64,000 bases of DNA. Origin: Candidatus Faecousia faecigallinarum (GTDB lineage: Bacteria > Bacillota > Clostridia > Oscillospirales > Oscillospiraceae). The notes beneath the pieces are model-generated. The model had not been told where the DNA came from, searched no databases, and saw only the letters and a program-made list of their open reading frames with translations. The position numbers and the translations under genes are program-made. This document shows, piece after piece, positions 8,578-19,200 of the stretch (position 1 is its first letter; every line of letters begins with the position of its first letter). Where the stretch lies: contig DVHJ01000081.1 of NCBI GenBank assembly GCA_018712145.1, positions 1-64,000 of the forward strand, given 5' to 3'.

Positions 8578-10143
8578 ATGAAGAAACCCATTGTTTTGGT
8601 GATTATGGACGGCGTGGGCCGGGGGGATGGCGGCCCCGGCGACGCGGTAAAGCAGGCCAACACCCCCACCCTGGATATGCTGCTGGACACCTGCCCCCAC
8701 ACCTGGATCAAGGCCCATGGTACTGCCGTCGGCCTGCCCACAGACGATGATATGGGCAACTCCGAGGTGGGCCACAATGCCCTGGGCTGCGGCCAGGTCT
8801 ATGCCCAGGGGGCTAAGCTGGTGGAGGAATCCATCGAATCCGGCAAGCTGTTTCAGTCCGCCGTGTGGCAGGATCTCACGGACAACTGCCTGTCCGGGGA
8901 GAAGGCCCTGCATTTTTTGGGTCTGCTGTCTGACGGCAACGTCCACTCCAACATTGCCCACCTGTTTGCCATGCTGAAGGCCGCCAAGGCCAAGGGAGTT
9001 AAGCGGGTGTACTGCCACATCCTGCTGGACGGCCGGGATGTACCGGCTACCTCTGCCCTGACTTACGTGGACCAGCTGGAGGATGTGCTTTCCAGCTTGC
9101 GGGAGCCGGGGTATGACTACGCCATTGCCTCCGGCGGCGGCCGGATGCAGATCACCATGGACCGCTATCAGGCCAACTGGCCCATGGTGGAGGCAGGCTG
9201 GCGCACCCATGTCCAGGGCCAGGGCCGGCAGTTCCCCTCCGCCCAGGCGGCCATTGAGACCTACCGGGCGGAACTGAACTGCATTGACCAGGATCTGCCC
9301 GCCTTCGTGGTGGCCCGGGACGGCCAGCCGGTGGCCAAGATTGCCAACGGCGACAGCGTGATTTTGTTTAATTTCCGGGGCGACCGGGCCCAGGAAATCT
9401 CCCTGGCCTTTGACGAGAAGGAATTTACCCACTTCGACCGGGGAGACTATACCGGGGTGAAGTTTGCCGGCATGCTGGAGTATGACGGCGACCTGAAAAT
9501 CCCTCAGCGCTACCTGGTGGATCCCCCGGTGATCCGCAACACCCTTACCGAGTTCCTCTGCGCCCACAATATCCGGGAGTACGCCCTGTCCGAGACCCAG
9601 AAGTATGGCCATGTCACCTATTTCTGGAACGGCAACCGCTCCGGCAAGGTAAACCCGGATCTGGAGGACTACGACGAAATTCCTTCTGACGTGATCCCTT
9701 TTGAGCAGGCGCCGGCTATGAAATCCGTGGAGATTACCGACCACATGGTGGCGGCCATGGCCTCCGGGAAATATGAATTCCTCCGGTGCAACTATCCCAA
9801 TGGGGATATGGTGGGCCACACCGGCGTGCTGGAGGCGGTGATCACCGCCATGGAATGCGTGGACGCCGGCCTGAAGCGGATCCTGGCGGCAGCCGACCAG
9901 TATGGCTACACCGTCATTGTCACTGCCGACCACGGCAATGCCGACCAGATGACCGAGACGAAAAAGGGCAAAACCACCGTCCGGACCGCGCACAGCTTGA
10001 ATCCGGTGCCGTTTATTATCTACGACCGGGATACGCCGTATGTCATCAAGGATGGCGCCTTTGGCCTGGCCAATGTGGCGCCCACCATTGTGAAGATGAT
10101 GGGCTTTGTTCCCCCGGAATGCTGGGCGGAAAGCATGATTTAA
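8578..10143 (+). CDS. gpmI: 2,3-bisphosphoglycerate-independent phosphoglycerate mutase
   Basis: VLVIMDGVGRGDGGPGDAV, MGNSEVGHNALGCGQVYAQG, HILLDGRDVPATSA, TADHGNADQM. Confidence 0.96.
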   Translation: MKKPIVLVIMDGVGRGDGGPGDAVKQANTPTLDMLLDTCPHTWIKAHGTAVGLPTDDDMGNSEVGHNALGCGQVYAQGAKLVEESIESGKLFQSAVWQDLTDNCLSGEKALHFLGLLSDGNVHSNIAHLFAMLKAAKAKGVKRVYCHILLDGRDVPATSALTYVDQLEDVLSSLREPGYDYAIASGGGRMQITMDRYQANWPMVEAGWRTHVQGQGRQFPSAQAAIETYRAELNCIDQDLPAFVVARDGQPVAKIANGDSVILFNFRGDRAQEISLAFDEKEFTHFDRGDYTGVKFAGMLEYDGDLKIPQRYLVDPPVIRNTLTEFLCAHNIREYALSETQKYGHVTYFWNGNRSGKVNPDLEDYDEIPSDVIPFEQAPAMKSVEITDHMVAAMASGKYEFLRCNYPNGDMVGHTGVLEAVITAMECVDAGLKRILAAADQYGYTVIVTADHGNADQMTETKKGKTTVRTAHSLNPVPFIIYDRDTPYVIKDGAFGLANVAPTIVKMMGFVPPECWAESMI

Positions 10144-10221
10144 ATCTTGTGCTTTCCCCGGAAATCAGGTACAATAGAAAGCACACAATCTGCCGGCTTG
10201 CCGGCAAAGGAGGTAGCTGTT

Positions 10222-10575
10222 ATGATTCGTCAGCATACGCAGAAGGGTGCCGTGGTCATCAGCAGCAACGTCTATACCAACATCGCCGGCGTGGCTGCTT
10301 CCAACTGCTTCGGCGTCAAGGGTATGGCGGTGCGCTCCATGACCGATGGGTTGGTTCACCTGCTGCGGAAGGAGTCCATGAGCAAGGGCGTGCGGGTGCA
10401 TTTCCATGAGGACAGCTCCATTTCCATCGACTTGCACATCATGGTGGATCATGGGGTGAATCTCACCGCCGTAGGGGCTTCGATTATTTCTGAGGTGCGC
10501 TATGTGGTGAACAAGTGTACCGGTACCAAGGTTCGCGCTGTCAATGTGTATATTGATTCCATGATGATTGGGTGA
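10222..10575 (+). CDS. Asp23/Gls24 family envelope stress response protein
   Basis: GAVVISSNVYTNIAGVAASNCFGVKGM...; precedes fakA-like gene. Confidence 0.88.
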   Translation: MIRQHTQKGAVVISSNVYTNIAGVAASNCFGVKGMAVRSMTDGLVHLLRKESMSKGVRVHFHEDSSISIDLHIMVDHGVNLTAVGASIISEVRYVVNKCTGTKVRAVNVYIDSMMIG

Positions 10576-10613
10576 CGCCCGGACGTGGAATGACTTCGGA
10601 GGTGTAAAATCCA

Positions 10614-12239
10614 TTGAGGCAAACCATTAACGGCGCCGATTTTCGCAGACTGATCATCAGCGCGGCCGCCTCTATTGAAATTCACAAGCAATCGATCAAC
10701 GAACTGAATGTGTTCCCGGTGCCGGACGGCGACACCGGCACCAACATGTCCATGACCATCAACGCCGCCGTGGCCGATCTGAAAAAGGCGGAGGATCCCA
10801 CCCTGGAAAAGGCGGCCGCCATTGCCGCCTCAGCCATGCTCCGGGGCGCCCGGGGCAACTCCGGCGTGATCCTGAGCCTGCTGTTCCGGGGGATCTCCAA
10901 AGTTCTGAAGGGGGCGGCGGAGTGTGACGGCGTGCTGTGGGCCAAGGCTCTGCAGGACGGGGTGGACGCTGCTTACAAGGCGGTGATGAAGCCGGCGGAG
11001 GGGACTATCCTCACCGTAGCCCGGCTGTCCGCCGCCAAGGCGGCCCATGCCGCTCAGGAGAACAGTTATTTCGAGTTTGTCCATCAGGCGGCCATTGCCG
11101 AGGCCAAGACCGCCCTGGCCAACACGGTGAACCAAAACCCGGTGCTGAAGAAGGCCGGGGTGGTGGACGCCGGCGGCAAGGGCTGGGTTTTGGCCCTGGA
11201 GGCCATGCTCCTGGCCCTGCGGGGGGAGGATGTGACTGTTCCGGAGGATCTGGCGGAGACAAAGCCCCAGGCGGATTTCTCCGACTTCTCCGATGAGGAT
11301 ATCACCTTCACTTATTGCACGGAGTTTATTGTCAACCGGGAGACGAACCGGGATCCGGAGGAGCTGCGGGCCTTCCTGCAAAACCTGGGGGACAGCCTGG
11401 TGCTGGTGGATGACGATGAGATCATCAAGGTCCATGTCCACACCAATCACCCAGGCACCGCCCTGGAGGAGGCGCTGACCTACGGCTCTTTCGTCACGGT
11501 GAAAATTGAAAATATGCGCCTGCAGCACACCGAAAAGGTGATGAGCGAACAGGAGCTGCAGCCGAAAATCGCCCCGCCGGAGAAGAAGCTGGGGGCGGTG
11601 GCGGTGTGCGCCGGGGACGGCATTGCCTCCGTGTTTAAAGACCTGGGGGTGGACGGGGTGATTGCCGGGGGCCAGACCATGAACCCCTCCACTCAGGACA
11701 TTCTCACGGTGGTGAACCAGGTGCCGGCAGAGGTGGTGTTCGTTTTCCCCAACAATAAGAATATTATCATGGCTGCCCAGCAGGTGGACCCCCTGACGGA
11801 AAAACGGGTGATTGTCATTCCCTCCAAAACCATCCCCCAGGGGATCACCGCCATGCTGTCCTACGATCCGGAAGGCTCGGTGGAGGCCAATCAGGAGAGC
11901 ATGACCCAGGCCCTGGGCAATGTGGATACCATGCAGGTCACCTATGCCGCCCGGGATTCCGACTTTGACGGCCATCAGATTCGCCAGGGGGACTATCTGG
12001 CCATGTTTGGCAACGCCCTGTTCACCACCTCCCGGGACTTGACCACCGTGCTCAAGCGTCTGGCGGAAAAGGTGCGGGACACCGGCCGGGAGTATATCAC
12101 CATTTTCTACGGCCAAGATATCACCCAAAAGCAAGCAGACAAGGCTGCGGATATTTTCGCCAAAACCTGCCCCAATGCGGATGTGAATCTGCTTTCCGGG
12201 GGGCAGCCGGTATATTATTATTTGATCTCTGCGGAATAA
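10614..12239 (+). CDS. fakA: DAK2 domain / fatty acid kinase FakA-like (YloV family)
   Basis: NVFPVPDGDTGTNMSMTINAAV, LRGARGNSGVILSLLFRG; TTG start with upstream GGAGG. Confidence 0.9.
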   Translation: MRQTINGADFRRLIISAAASIEIHKQSINELNVFPVPDGDTGTNMSMTINAAVADLKKAEDPTLEKAAAIAASAMLRGARGNSGVILSLLFRGISKVLKGAAECDGVLWAKALQDGVDAAYKAVMKPAEGTILTVARLSAAKAAHAAQENSYFEFVHQAAIAEAKTALANTVNQNPVLKKAGVVDAGGKGWVLALEAMLLALRGEDVTVPEDLAETKPQADFSDFSDEDITFTYCTEFIVNRETNRDPEELRAFLQNLGDSLVLVDDDEIIKVHVHTNHPGTALEEALTYGSFVTVKIENMRLQHTEKVMSEQELQPKIAPPEKKLGAVAVCAGDGIASVFKDLGVDGVIAGGQTMNPSTQDILTVVNQVPAEVVFVFPNNKNIIMAAQQVDPLTEKRVIVIPSKTIPQGITAMLSYDPEGSVEANQESMTQALGNVDTMQVTYAARDSDFDGHQIRQGDYLAMFGNALFTTSRDLTTVLKRLAEKVRDTGREYITIFYGQDITQKQADKAADIFAKTCPNADVNLLSGGQPVYYYLISAE

Positions 12240-12349
12240 GCCGGGGATTGCCAGAGGCCTTTGGCCAGAGGCATCGTGCGTTCTCCGGCAGCCATCCTCT
12301 GCGTTGCCAAGGGTCAAAACCGGACAACGCACAGGAAATGGAATAAAAC

Positions 12350-12387
12350 CGGTCCTGCTGCAAAATGCAAATTTTGCAGCAGGACCG
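12350..12387. repeat. Family-A hairpin element (perfect 17 bp stem, GCAA tetraloop)
   Basis: CGGTCCTGCTGCAAAAT-GCAA-ATTTTGCAGCAGGACCG in convergent gap between fakA-like and DUF4173 genes; related to 28125-28164 and to the arms at 43322-43428. Confidence 0.85.
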
Positions 12388-12392
12388 CATGT

Positions 12393-13892
12393 TTATTGGC
12401 TGGTGAGGGTGGATAGCTCCGGTTGCAATTGGGCGACCAGGGCTTGCAGCAGGACCGTAGCCCTGGCCTGGGCGTAATTCCATGCCCACAGGGTGGTTGC
12501 CTGGGGTGTGGCGGTGAGGCCGGCCAAGGTGAACCGGCCGGCAATCTTCTCTGCCAGGGCCTGGCGGGTTTCCTGCTGTACCTCCGGATCCGGGCAATCG
12601 ATCAAACGGCACAAGTGGGGCACCGCTCCGTCGGATAATGCCGCCAGGTAGGCTACATCCACCGTTTCCAAGCGACCGGACAGATAAGCCGACACATTGT
12701 AATTGGCCACCTGGGCATCCACGTCCATCCACCCGGCCAGGCAGATCACCGCCACTGCTGCCAGCACAATGATCCGCAGATACCGGAAACCGGGCCGGAG
12801 CAGCCGTACTCCGGCACACGCCAGGGCCGCTGCCGTGCACAGCATAAACAAGGCAGTAAGCACCCGCAGCCGGGTCAGGCCGTAGGCGGCCACGTACATT
12901 CCCATTTTTGCTCCGGCACAGGCCACCAGCACCAGGGAGAAGCCTAGGATAAACAGGCACAGCCCTTTGGTCAACCGGCGGATTGGCTGCCCTGCCAGCC
13001 TGATGCAGACAGCGGCCAGACCCAGGTTGATGGCGCACAGGGCGGCCATTTCAAAGAAGCCCCGCCGGGCGTACTCTGCCGGGGTATAGCCCTGGGGCAA
13101 AATCCCCTGAAAGGCGCTGAACAGGTAGGCCAACTGGGACAATAGATATACCCCATACACCAGGGACACCGCGAATAGGAACGTATTCAAGGGCGTGGGA
13201 TTTGCGCTGCGGGCAGGTTTTGCTGCCGACGGCGGGTTTTCCGCCGTCAGGCACAGGACCCGGGCATAGGCAGGAAGGAACAGGAGAAAGCCCAGGGCCA
13301 GGGGGATGATTCCGTCGCTGTTCACCGGCGCCACCGCCTGGATCAGACCGGCGAAAGCGGCGTCTGCCCGGATCAGCAGCGGCAGGATGATCAGCAGGGC
13401 AGGCACCGCCAGGGCCAGGCCCAATAGCACGCCCCCCAATTTTCGCCGCTCCGGCCCCTGGGGGGTCTGGCGCAGCAGAAGGCCGTGGAAGGCCGGACCG
13501 ATGTAGCCATAGGGTAGGCACCAGGCATGAAAGGCTCCCCGCAGTTCCCCTTGCCTGGGGTAGGCGGCGCTCCCCAGGCCTGCCAAATCGGATACGGCGA
13601 TGGGGAAAACCAGCCAAAATTTTCCGCCGTCGCTATAGGCCAGGGCGGCGGACATCACCATAGCGGCAGCCAGGCAAAGGATGGCATAGGGCCGCCAAGC
13701 GGTTTTGGTTAGGACATGCAGCCCGGTGGCCCCAATGATGATCATCAGGGCCAGGGCCAGGCCTAGGTTCAGACCGCCCCAATAGAGCCCGTTGGCCGCC
13801 AGCAGGCAGCCGGCCAGAAGCACCACTGCCAGCGCAAGCTCCCTCCGGCCTGCCGGGGCTGGCGGTTTTGGTGTAAAGACAGTATTGCTCAT
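12393..13892 (-). CDS. DUF4173/DUF4153-type multi-pass membrane protein
   Basis: Multiple TM helices; FPIAVSDLAGLG...RGFFEMAALCAINLGL pattern typical of DUF4173. Confidence 0.75.
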   Translation of the reverse strand: MSNTVFTPKPPAPAGRRELALAVVLLAGCLLAANGLYWGGLNLGLALALMIIIGATGLHVLTKTAWRPYAILCLAAAMVMSAALAYSDGGKFWLVFPIAVSDLAGLGSAAYPRQGELRGAFHAWCLPYGYIGPAFHGLLLRQTPQGPERRKLGGVLLGLALAVPALLIILPLLIRADAAFAGLIQAVAPVNSDGIIPLALGFLLFLPAYARVLCLTAENPPSAAKPARSANPTPLNTFLFAVSLVYGVYLLSQLAYLFSAFQGILPQGYTPAEYARRGFFEMAALCAINLGLAAVCIRLAGQPIRRLTKGLCLFILGFSLVLVACAGAKMGMYVAAYGLTRLRVLTALFMLCTAAALACAGVRLLRPGFRYLRIIVLAAVAVICLAGWMDVDAQVANYNVSAYLSGRLETVDVAYLAALSDGAVPHLCRLIDCPDPEVQQETRQALAEKIAGRFTLAGLTATPQATTLWAWNYAQARATVLLQALVAQLQPELSTLTSQ

Positions 13893-14104
13893 GGATTTTC
13901 CTCCTCACGGTATTCCAGAATGTCGCCGGGTTGGCAGTCTAGGACACGGCAAATGGCATCCAGTGTGCTGAAGCGGATGGCCTTGGCCTTTCCGGTTTTC
14001 AGAATGGACAGATTAGCCTGGGTGATACCGACCCGCCGGGCCAACTCCTGGGCGCTCATGCGGCGCTTGGCCAGCAGGAGGGTTAAATTGACTTGAATGG
14101 CCAT
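13889..14104 (-). CDS. Small XRE-family HTH transcriptional regulator (YozG-like)
   Basis: MSAQELARRVGITQANLSILKTGKAKAIRFSTLDAICRVLDCQPGDILEY. Confidence 0.92.
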   Translation of the reverse strand: MAIQVNLTLLLAKRRMSAQELARRVGITQANLSILKTGKAKAIRFSTLDAICRVLDCQPGDILEYREEENP

Positions 14105-14117
14105 GGCATGCCTCCTG

Positions 14118-14564
14118 TTAAATGGTCAGGTCATTTTCTTCCTGCAGGACGGTGGCAGCGCCCATGACGTTGCCCACCACCCCTATCACCAGGCATAGAA
14201 AGGCGGTAACTACCGTCACAAATACCAGGGGCGGGTACCACCAGGCGCAGGCCAGGGTAATGAGGCTTACCGTGGCGCAGTACCACACTAACCGGTGGAT
14301 TAGGCGGACGTTGGCCCATTGGAACACCTGCCCTTGGCGGATGCGGCCCAGGAGCCGGTCCATGTCCAGCATGGCCAGGGCCAGGGGAACGAGGCATAAG
14401 TAGTACCCCACCAACACCGCCCGTTGTCCGGCGGGGGCGAGCAGGCGCACCCGGCCGTACCACTGGACAAGGGTGGGCATGGCCACCGCCAGCACGGCCA
14501 GCAGCAGGAGAATGCTGCGCCCGGCCCACTGGCAGGCGGCAGCATTGAGATAGGGCTTTTTCAT
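14118..14564 (-). CDS. DUF2975 domain-containing membrane protein
   Basis: 148 aa, about four TM segments, paired with an XRE regulator as typical for DUF2975. Confidence 0.75.
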   Translation of the reverse strand: MKKPYLNAAACQWAGRSILLLLAVLAVAMPTLVQWYGRVRLLAPAGQRAVLVGYYLCLVPLALAMLDMDRLLGRIRQGQVFQWANVRLIHRLVWYCATVSLITLACAWWYPPLVFVTVVTAFLCLVIGVVGNVMGAATVLQEENDLTI

Positions 14565-14608
14565 GAAATCGCTCCTTTCCGGCAGGCAGAGACCTGCCCA
14601 ATGGCCAT

Positions 14609-14637
14609 AGAATACCTTACGAATTATCGTTTGTCAA
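14609..14637 (-). promoter_or_regulatory. Putative sigma-A promoter for DUF2975-XRE-DUF4173 operon (TTGACA-17-TATTCT)
   Basis: Reverse-strand TTGACA (14632-14637) and TATTCT (14609-14614); TCAATAAT repeats flank the -35. Confidence 0.6.
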
Positions 14638-14756
14638 TAATTATTTTTTGAATATCAATAATCAATAGCCCTGCGGGCAGATGCGCAGTGGCCCATGACT
14701 TTGTCATCGGTGCTGCATTTTACGATGTGCAGCCGCCGGGGATGGGAACTGCGCTG

Positions 14757-14787
14757 CAAAAAACCAGCCCGCACCTGTGCGGGCTGG
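14757..14787 (-). terminator. Rho-independent terminator of the ArsR-type regulator gene
   Basis: Minus strand CCAGCCCGCA-CAGG-TGCGGGCTGG followed by TTTTTT. Confidence 0.85.
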
Positions 14788-14806
14788 AAGGGGAGATGGT
14801 GCCGTC

Positions 14807-15868
14807 CTACAACAGGCAGTGCTCCAGCTCCTGCAAGAACCGACGCAGAGCCCCGGGGTTCAGGGTGTAGTAGGTACTGGTACCCCGCTTGGTGGTGGTG
14901 ACAAACCCTTCGTTGGTCAGCAGGTTCATGTGATGGGAGACGGTGGCCGGGGCAAGGCTCAGACGCTCGGCGATGTCCTGGCCGTTACAGTCTCCGTTTT
15001 TCAAAAACTTCAGAATCTCCAGCCGGTTTTTGTCCCCCATGGACTTGAGCCGGCTGACTAAACTGGCGGACTGGTCGGAGTACCGCTGGATCAAATCGGT
15101 CAACGCCTCATAATATATGCCGAAGTACAACCTGGCATCAGTAAAGTCCCACCGCAGGCCGTGAAAACCCATTAAGCAGGGATAGATATCAATGGACTCC
15201 GGCGGCGCTGTTACGTTCAGGTTGGAAAAAATCCGGCTAGGATCGTCTCCGATGCGGCGCTGGGCAAAAGTCTTGGCTTGACGGCACAGCTTGGTCACAT
15301 CCGGCAGGTGCTCCAAAAACAGTCCGGTGGCCTTCCGGAGGATCACGTCCAGCTCCTCCAAATAGTCGTCTGCCGCATAATACAGGGCGGTGCAAATCCA
15401 CTTCACATCTTCGGTACAGCCATTGTGCAAAAGGAATTGCATCAGCCCGTTGAGATCGGAAACCTGATCCAAGGCATCGCCAGGGATATCCAACAGTCCA
15501 CACAGAGTGGGGCCCATGGCTGCCATGCGCTCCGCCTCCGGCAGCCCGCCGTAGCGAACGCCGGATTTCAGGGCGTAGTACAGTGGCCAGGCCAGGGAAA
15601 GCAGGCCGCCGTTGCGGGCGGTGAAGAAAAACCGCAGCCGCTCCTCACTTACCGATAGGTTGGAGTTGACATAATTTTCAACCTCCTGCAGAGGCTGAAG
15701 CAGAGGCTCCAGTTCAAAGGCGGGGATATTGTATTTGTCGGACAGGTATTTTCTCACCTGCTCGATGTTGTGCTGGGCGTCGGCGCCGGGGAGGAACCGC
15801 CGTTCCAGTAGGAAAATACATTCTGCTTCCGGACAAATGCGGTCAAAAAATTGAATGTGCATGGCCAT
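14807..15868 (-). CDS. ArsR-type winged-helix transcriptional regulator with long N-terminal domain
   Basis: C-terminal MGDKNRLEILKFLKNGDCNGQDIAERLSLAPATVSHHMNLLTNEGFVTTTKRGTSTYYTLN HTH; ~260 aa N-terminal extension. Confidence 0.88.
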   Translation of the reverse strand: MAMHIQFFDRICPEAECIFLLERRFLPGADAQHNIEQVRKYLSDKYNIPAFELEPLLQPLQEVENYVNSNLSVSEERLRFFFTARNGGLLSLAWPLYYALKSGVRYGGLPEAERMAAMGPTLCGLLDIPGDALDQVSDLNGLMQFLLHNGCTEDVKWICTALYYAADDYLEELDVILRKATGLFLEHLPDVTKLCRQAKTFAQRRIGDDPSRIFSNLNVTAPPESIDIYPCLMGFHGLRWDFTDARLYFGIYYEALTDLIQRYSDQSASLVSRLKSMGDKNRLEILKFLKNGDCNGQDIAERLSLAPATVSHHMNLLTNEGFVTTTKRGTSTYYTLNPGALRRFLQELEHCLL

Positions 15869-15907
15869 CCTTCCCTCCTACTATTTCGACAAGAATAAAA
15901 CAATGCC

Positions 15908-15936
15908 ATTATACTGGCTTTTTTTTCCGGTGTCAA
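15908..15936 (-). promoter_or_regulatory. Consensus sigma-A promoter for ArsR-type gene (TTGACA-17-TATAAT)
   Basis: Minus strand TTGACA 15936-15931, TATAAT 15913-15908. Confidence 0.75.
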
Positions 15937-16140
15937 GGTTGATGCACTTGAATTCCATCGAAAGATAGCGGAAAAGCAGAGAGAATTGATTTAAAAAAAT
16001 ACGCCAAAAAGCAAAAATTTCTGAGGAGTTTTTAAGCCGGATTGGGAAACTAGAAATATTGCCCAAAAAATTTCGTAATATTTTGTGTATATTGCTGCTA
16101 TAAAAATCGAAAAAATTTTCGACAAAAATAAAAATACTAG

Positions 16141-16169
16141 TTGCATTTTTCGAGCTGCCGTGCTAGAAT
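16141..16169 (+). promoter_or_regulatory. Putative sigma-A promoter for S8 protease gene (TTGCAT-17-TAGAAT)
   Basis: TTGCAT 16141-16146, TAGAAT 16164-16169. Confidence 0.6.
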
Positions 16170-16228
16170 AACTTCACCGCGAATGGGTGTTCGCAACTAT
16201 TTTAACGAAACAGAAAGGAAGAAAGACG

Positions 16229-19200
16229 ATGAAAAAAAGACTATTGGCGTGCCTACTGATCCTGTCTCTGGTACTGGCCGGCTTTGTCCCCACCGCTTCG
16301 GCGGCGGAAGACGGGATTGTGGCCCAATGGACTGAGAAGGACGAGCTTTCCACCACCGGTCAGGAAGTTGCCCTTCAGCCGGAAAAGGGCCTGCTTTCCG
16401 ACGCTGGGGACGAGCCCCTGGCCGTGGAAAGCGCCAAGTTTAGCGACAGCGATGTGGTTACGGTAATCGTTGAGCTGGAAGACGAGCCGCTGCTGGATGT
16501 GTCTGCCGGCGACATTACGGCCTTTGCTGCCTCTACTCGCGGCCAGACCATGGAGCAGGATATCCGCCGGAGCCAGGCGGAGATCAAGGCGCAGATTCAA
16601 GCCATTAGCGGCGTGGTTTCCACCCAGTCGGTCAACGGCGCTTCCGATCTGGAGTATACTTACACCACGGTGCTCAATGGGTTTTCCATGAAAATGCCCT
16701 ATGGGGATATCCCGGAGGCCCGGCAGATTCCCGGGGTCAAGCGCATCTTTGTGGCCGAGCAGTACAGCCTGCCCACCACCTTTACCGAAGAGGAGTACAC
16801 CATTTCCATGAGCAGCTCCACCGGCATGGTGGGCGCGGACAAGGCCAACACCTTGGGCTATGACGGCACCGGCACCATTGTTGCCATTTTGGACACCGGT
16901 TTTGATGCCGACCACGAGGCATTTTCCGTGATGCCCACAGAGGGGAAATACAGCAAGTCCGACATTGCTGCCCTGTTGGATGGCAGTTTGGCCTGCGGTG
17001 TGACCAACGTAGACGATGTGTACATCAATGAAAAAGCCCCCTTTGGCTATGACTACGGCGACGGCGACACCAACGCAGAGGCGGTGGGCGAGTCCCACGG
17101 CGTTCACGTGGCCGGTACGGTGGCCGGCAACAACGGGGAGGATTTCTTCGGCGTTGCCCCCAACGCCCAGCTGATGATTATGAAAATCTTTTCCGACAAC
17201 TCCGGTTCCGTCAGCGATGACATTATCCTGGCGGGCCTGGATGACGCGGTAAAACTGGGGGCGGACGCCATTAACATGTCCCTGGGTTCGCCTGCCGGCT
17301 TTACCGAATACGGCGACGAGGACGAGGAGGAGACCGATGGATACCTGACCTACTACGGGGTGTATACCCGGGCGGAGGCGGCCGGCGTCAGCCTGATGGT
17401 GGCCGCCGGCAACGAGACCGCCTCCACCAACTATAACCCTGCCGGCAACAACCTCACCCTGGCCCAGTATCCGGACAGCGGCATTGTGGGTTCTCCCTCT
17501 ACTTTACCGGCGGCCATGAGCGTGGCCAGCGTGGACAACTCCGGCTATTTCCGGAATCACTTTGCCCTGGGGGAAGAAACCATTGCCTACAATGACGCGG
17601 TGGATTATGACTCTCAGGTCCAGACCAACATTCTGGAGACCTTGGAAGGGCAAACCGTGGAGTATGTACCCATTTCCGGTCTGGGCGCGGAGGAGGATTT
17701 TGCCGGCCTGGATCTCACCGGCAAAGTTGCCCTGGTGGCCCGGGGTGACCTGAATTTTGATGTAAAGGCAGCCAACGCCGCAGCGGTTGGCGCCATCGCT
17801 ATCATCATTTACAACAATACCGACGAGGGGCTGTACTACGCTTCCCTCCAGACCCATACCATCCCGGTGATCACCATCACCAAGGCTGACGCCCAGACTA
17901 TGCTGGACGCTCCGGAAAAGTCCATCACCTTCTCCGCCAGTTACTATGGCAAGGCGGATAACCCCAACGGCTATCAGATCAGTTCCTTCAGCAGCATCGG
18001 CCCGGCGCCTGATCTGTCCATCAAGCCGGAAATTACCGCCCCCGGCGGGGAAATTTATTCCTCTGTCATCGGCGGCGGCTATGCCTCCATGGGCGGCACC
18101 TCCATGGCCACCCCCCACGTGGCCGGTGAGGCTGCGGTGCTCCGCCAGTATCTTCAGGAGACTTACCCCGACCTGACTGCCTACCAGCTGGGCCAGCTGG
18201 CCAACAGCCTGCTCATGTCCACGGCTGTGCCTGCTCTGGACAACGCTACCGGAACCTATTTTGCGGTGCGCCGCCAGGGCGCCGGTGTGGCCAATGTGTA
18301 CAATGCCATTGTGTCCCAGGCATATCTGTCGGTAGAGGACTGCAACCGGCCCAAAGCTGAGGTGGGTTCCAATGCCGCCGGCAACTACAGCTATACCGTC
18401 ACTGTGCACAACCTGTCTGATGCTCCCAAAACTTACAGCCTGGACACCGCCGTTCTGGTGGAGACTGTGGTGGAGGAAAACGGCCTGAGCTACGCGGCCA
18501 GCGCCCAAAAGCGGCTGTCCGGCAGCGAGGTGAACGTGACCTACTCCAACGGCAGCCGGATCACGGTTCCCGCCAATGGCACCTCCACCTTTACGGTGAA
18601 TGTGGCGCTCACCGCGGCAGGCAGGGACTACATCACGGAAAATTTCCCCAACGGCACCTATGTGGAAGGCTTCACCTTCCTGAATGCGGAAGCGGAAGAT
18701 GGCGTGAATCTGAGCCTGCCCTTCCTGGGCTTCTGCGGCGATTGGGACAGCCTGACGGTGTTTGACGGCGACCCGGGGGAAGACCAGAACATGCTGGGCA
18801 CCGCTCTGGTGGACATGGACAACTCCGGCTACGGCTATTTCCTGGGGGTGAACACCGACACCGGCGAATATAACGAAGCCAAGCTGGCTTACGCCCCTCA
18901 GCGGTCCAACCGGCAGCTTAGCGCCCGGGTGAGCCTGCTGCGGAACGTCACCAGCTTTGCCCAGACCATCACCGATGAGGCAGGCAACGTGGTGTATACC
19001 ACCGGGGACCTGGGCATGGCCCGGAAAACCTACGCCGCCCTGGGCATGACCGGCATACAATATACCGCCATCCTCTGGACCCCGGGCTGGAACGGCCGCC
19101 TGATGGTGGATGGGGAGAACAACGTTGGCGATTGGGCGCCGGATAACCAGTGGTACACCTTCTCCATTGAAGCCACCCCGGTGGGGGTAGACGAACCGCA

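Noticed and set aside
12444-12457. TTGCAGCAGGACCG match to the family-A arm inside the DUF4173 gene (a similar TTTTGCAGCAGGAC occurs near 24317 in the glycosyltransferase)
   Set aside because: Single arm only, within coding sequence where it encodes VLLQ with common codons; no paired arm, so probably coincidence.
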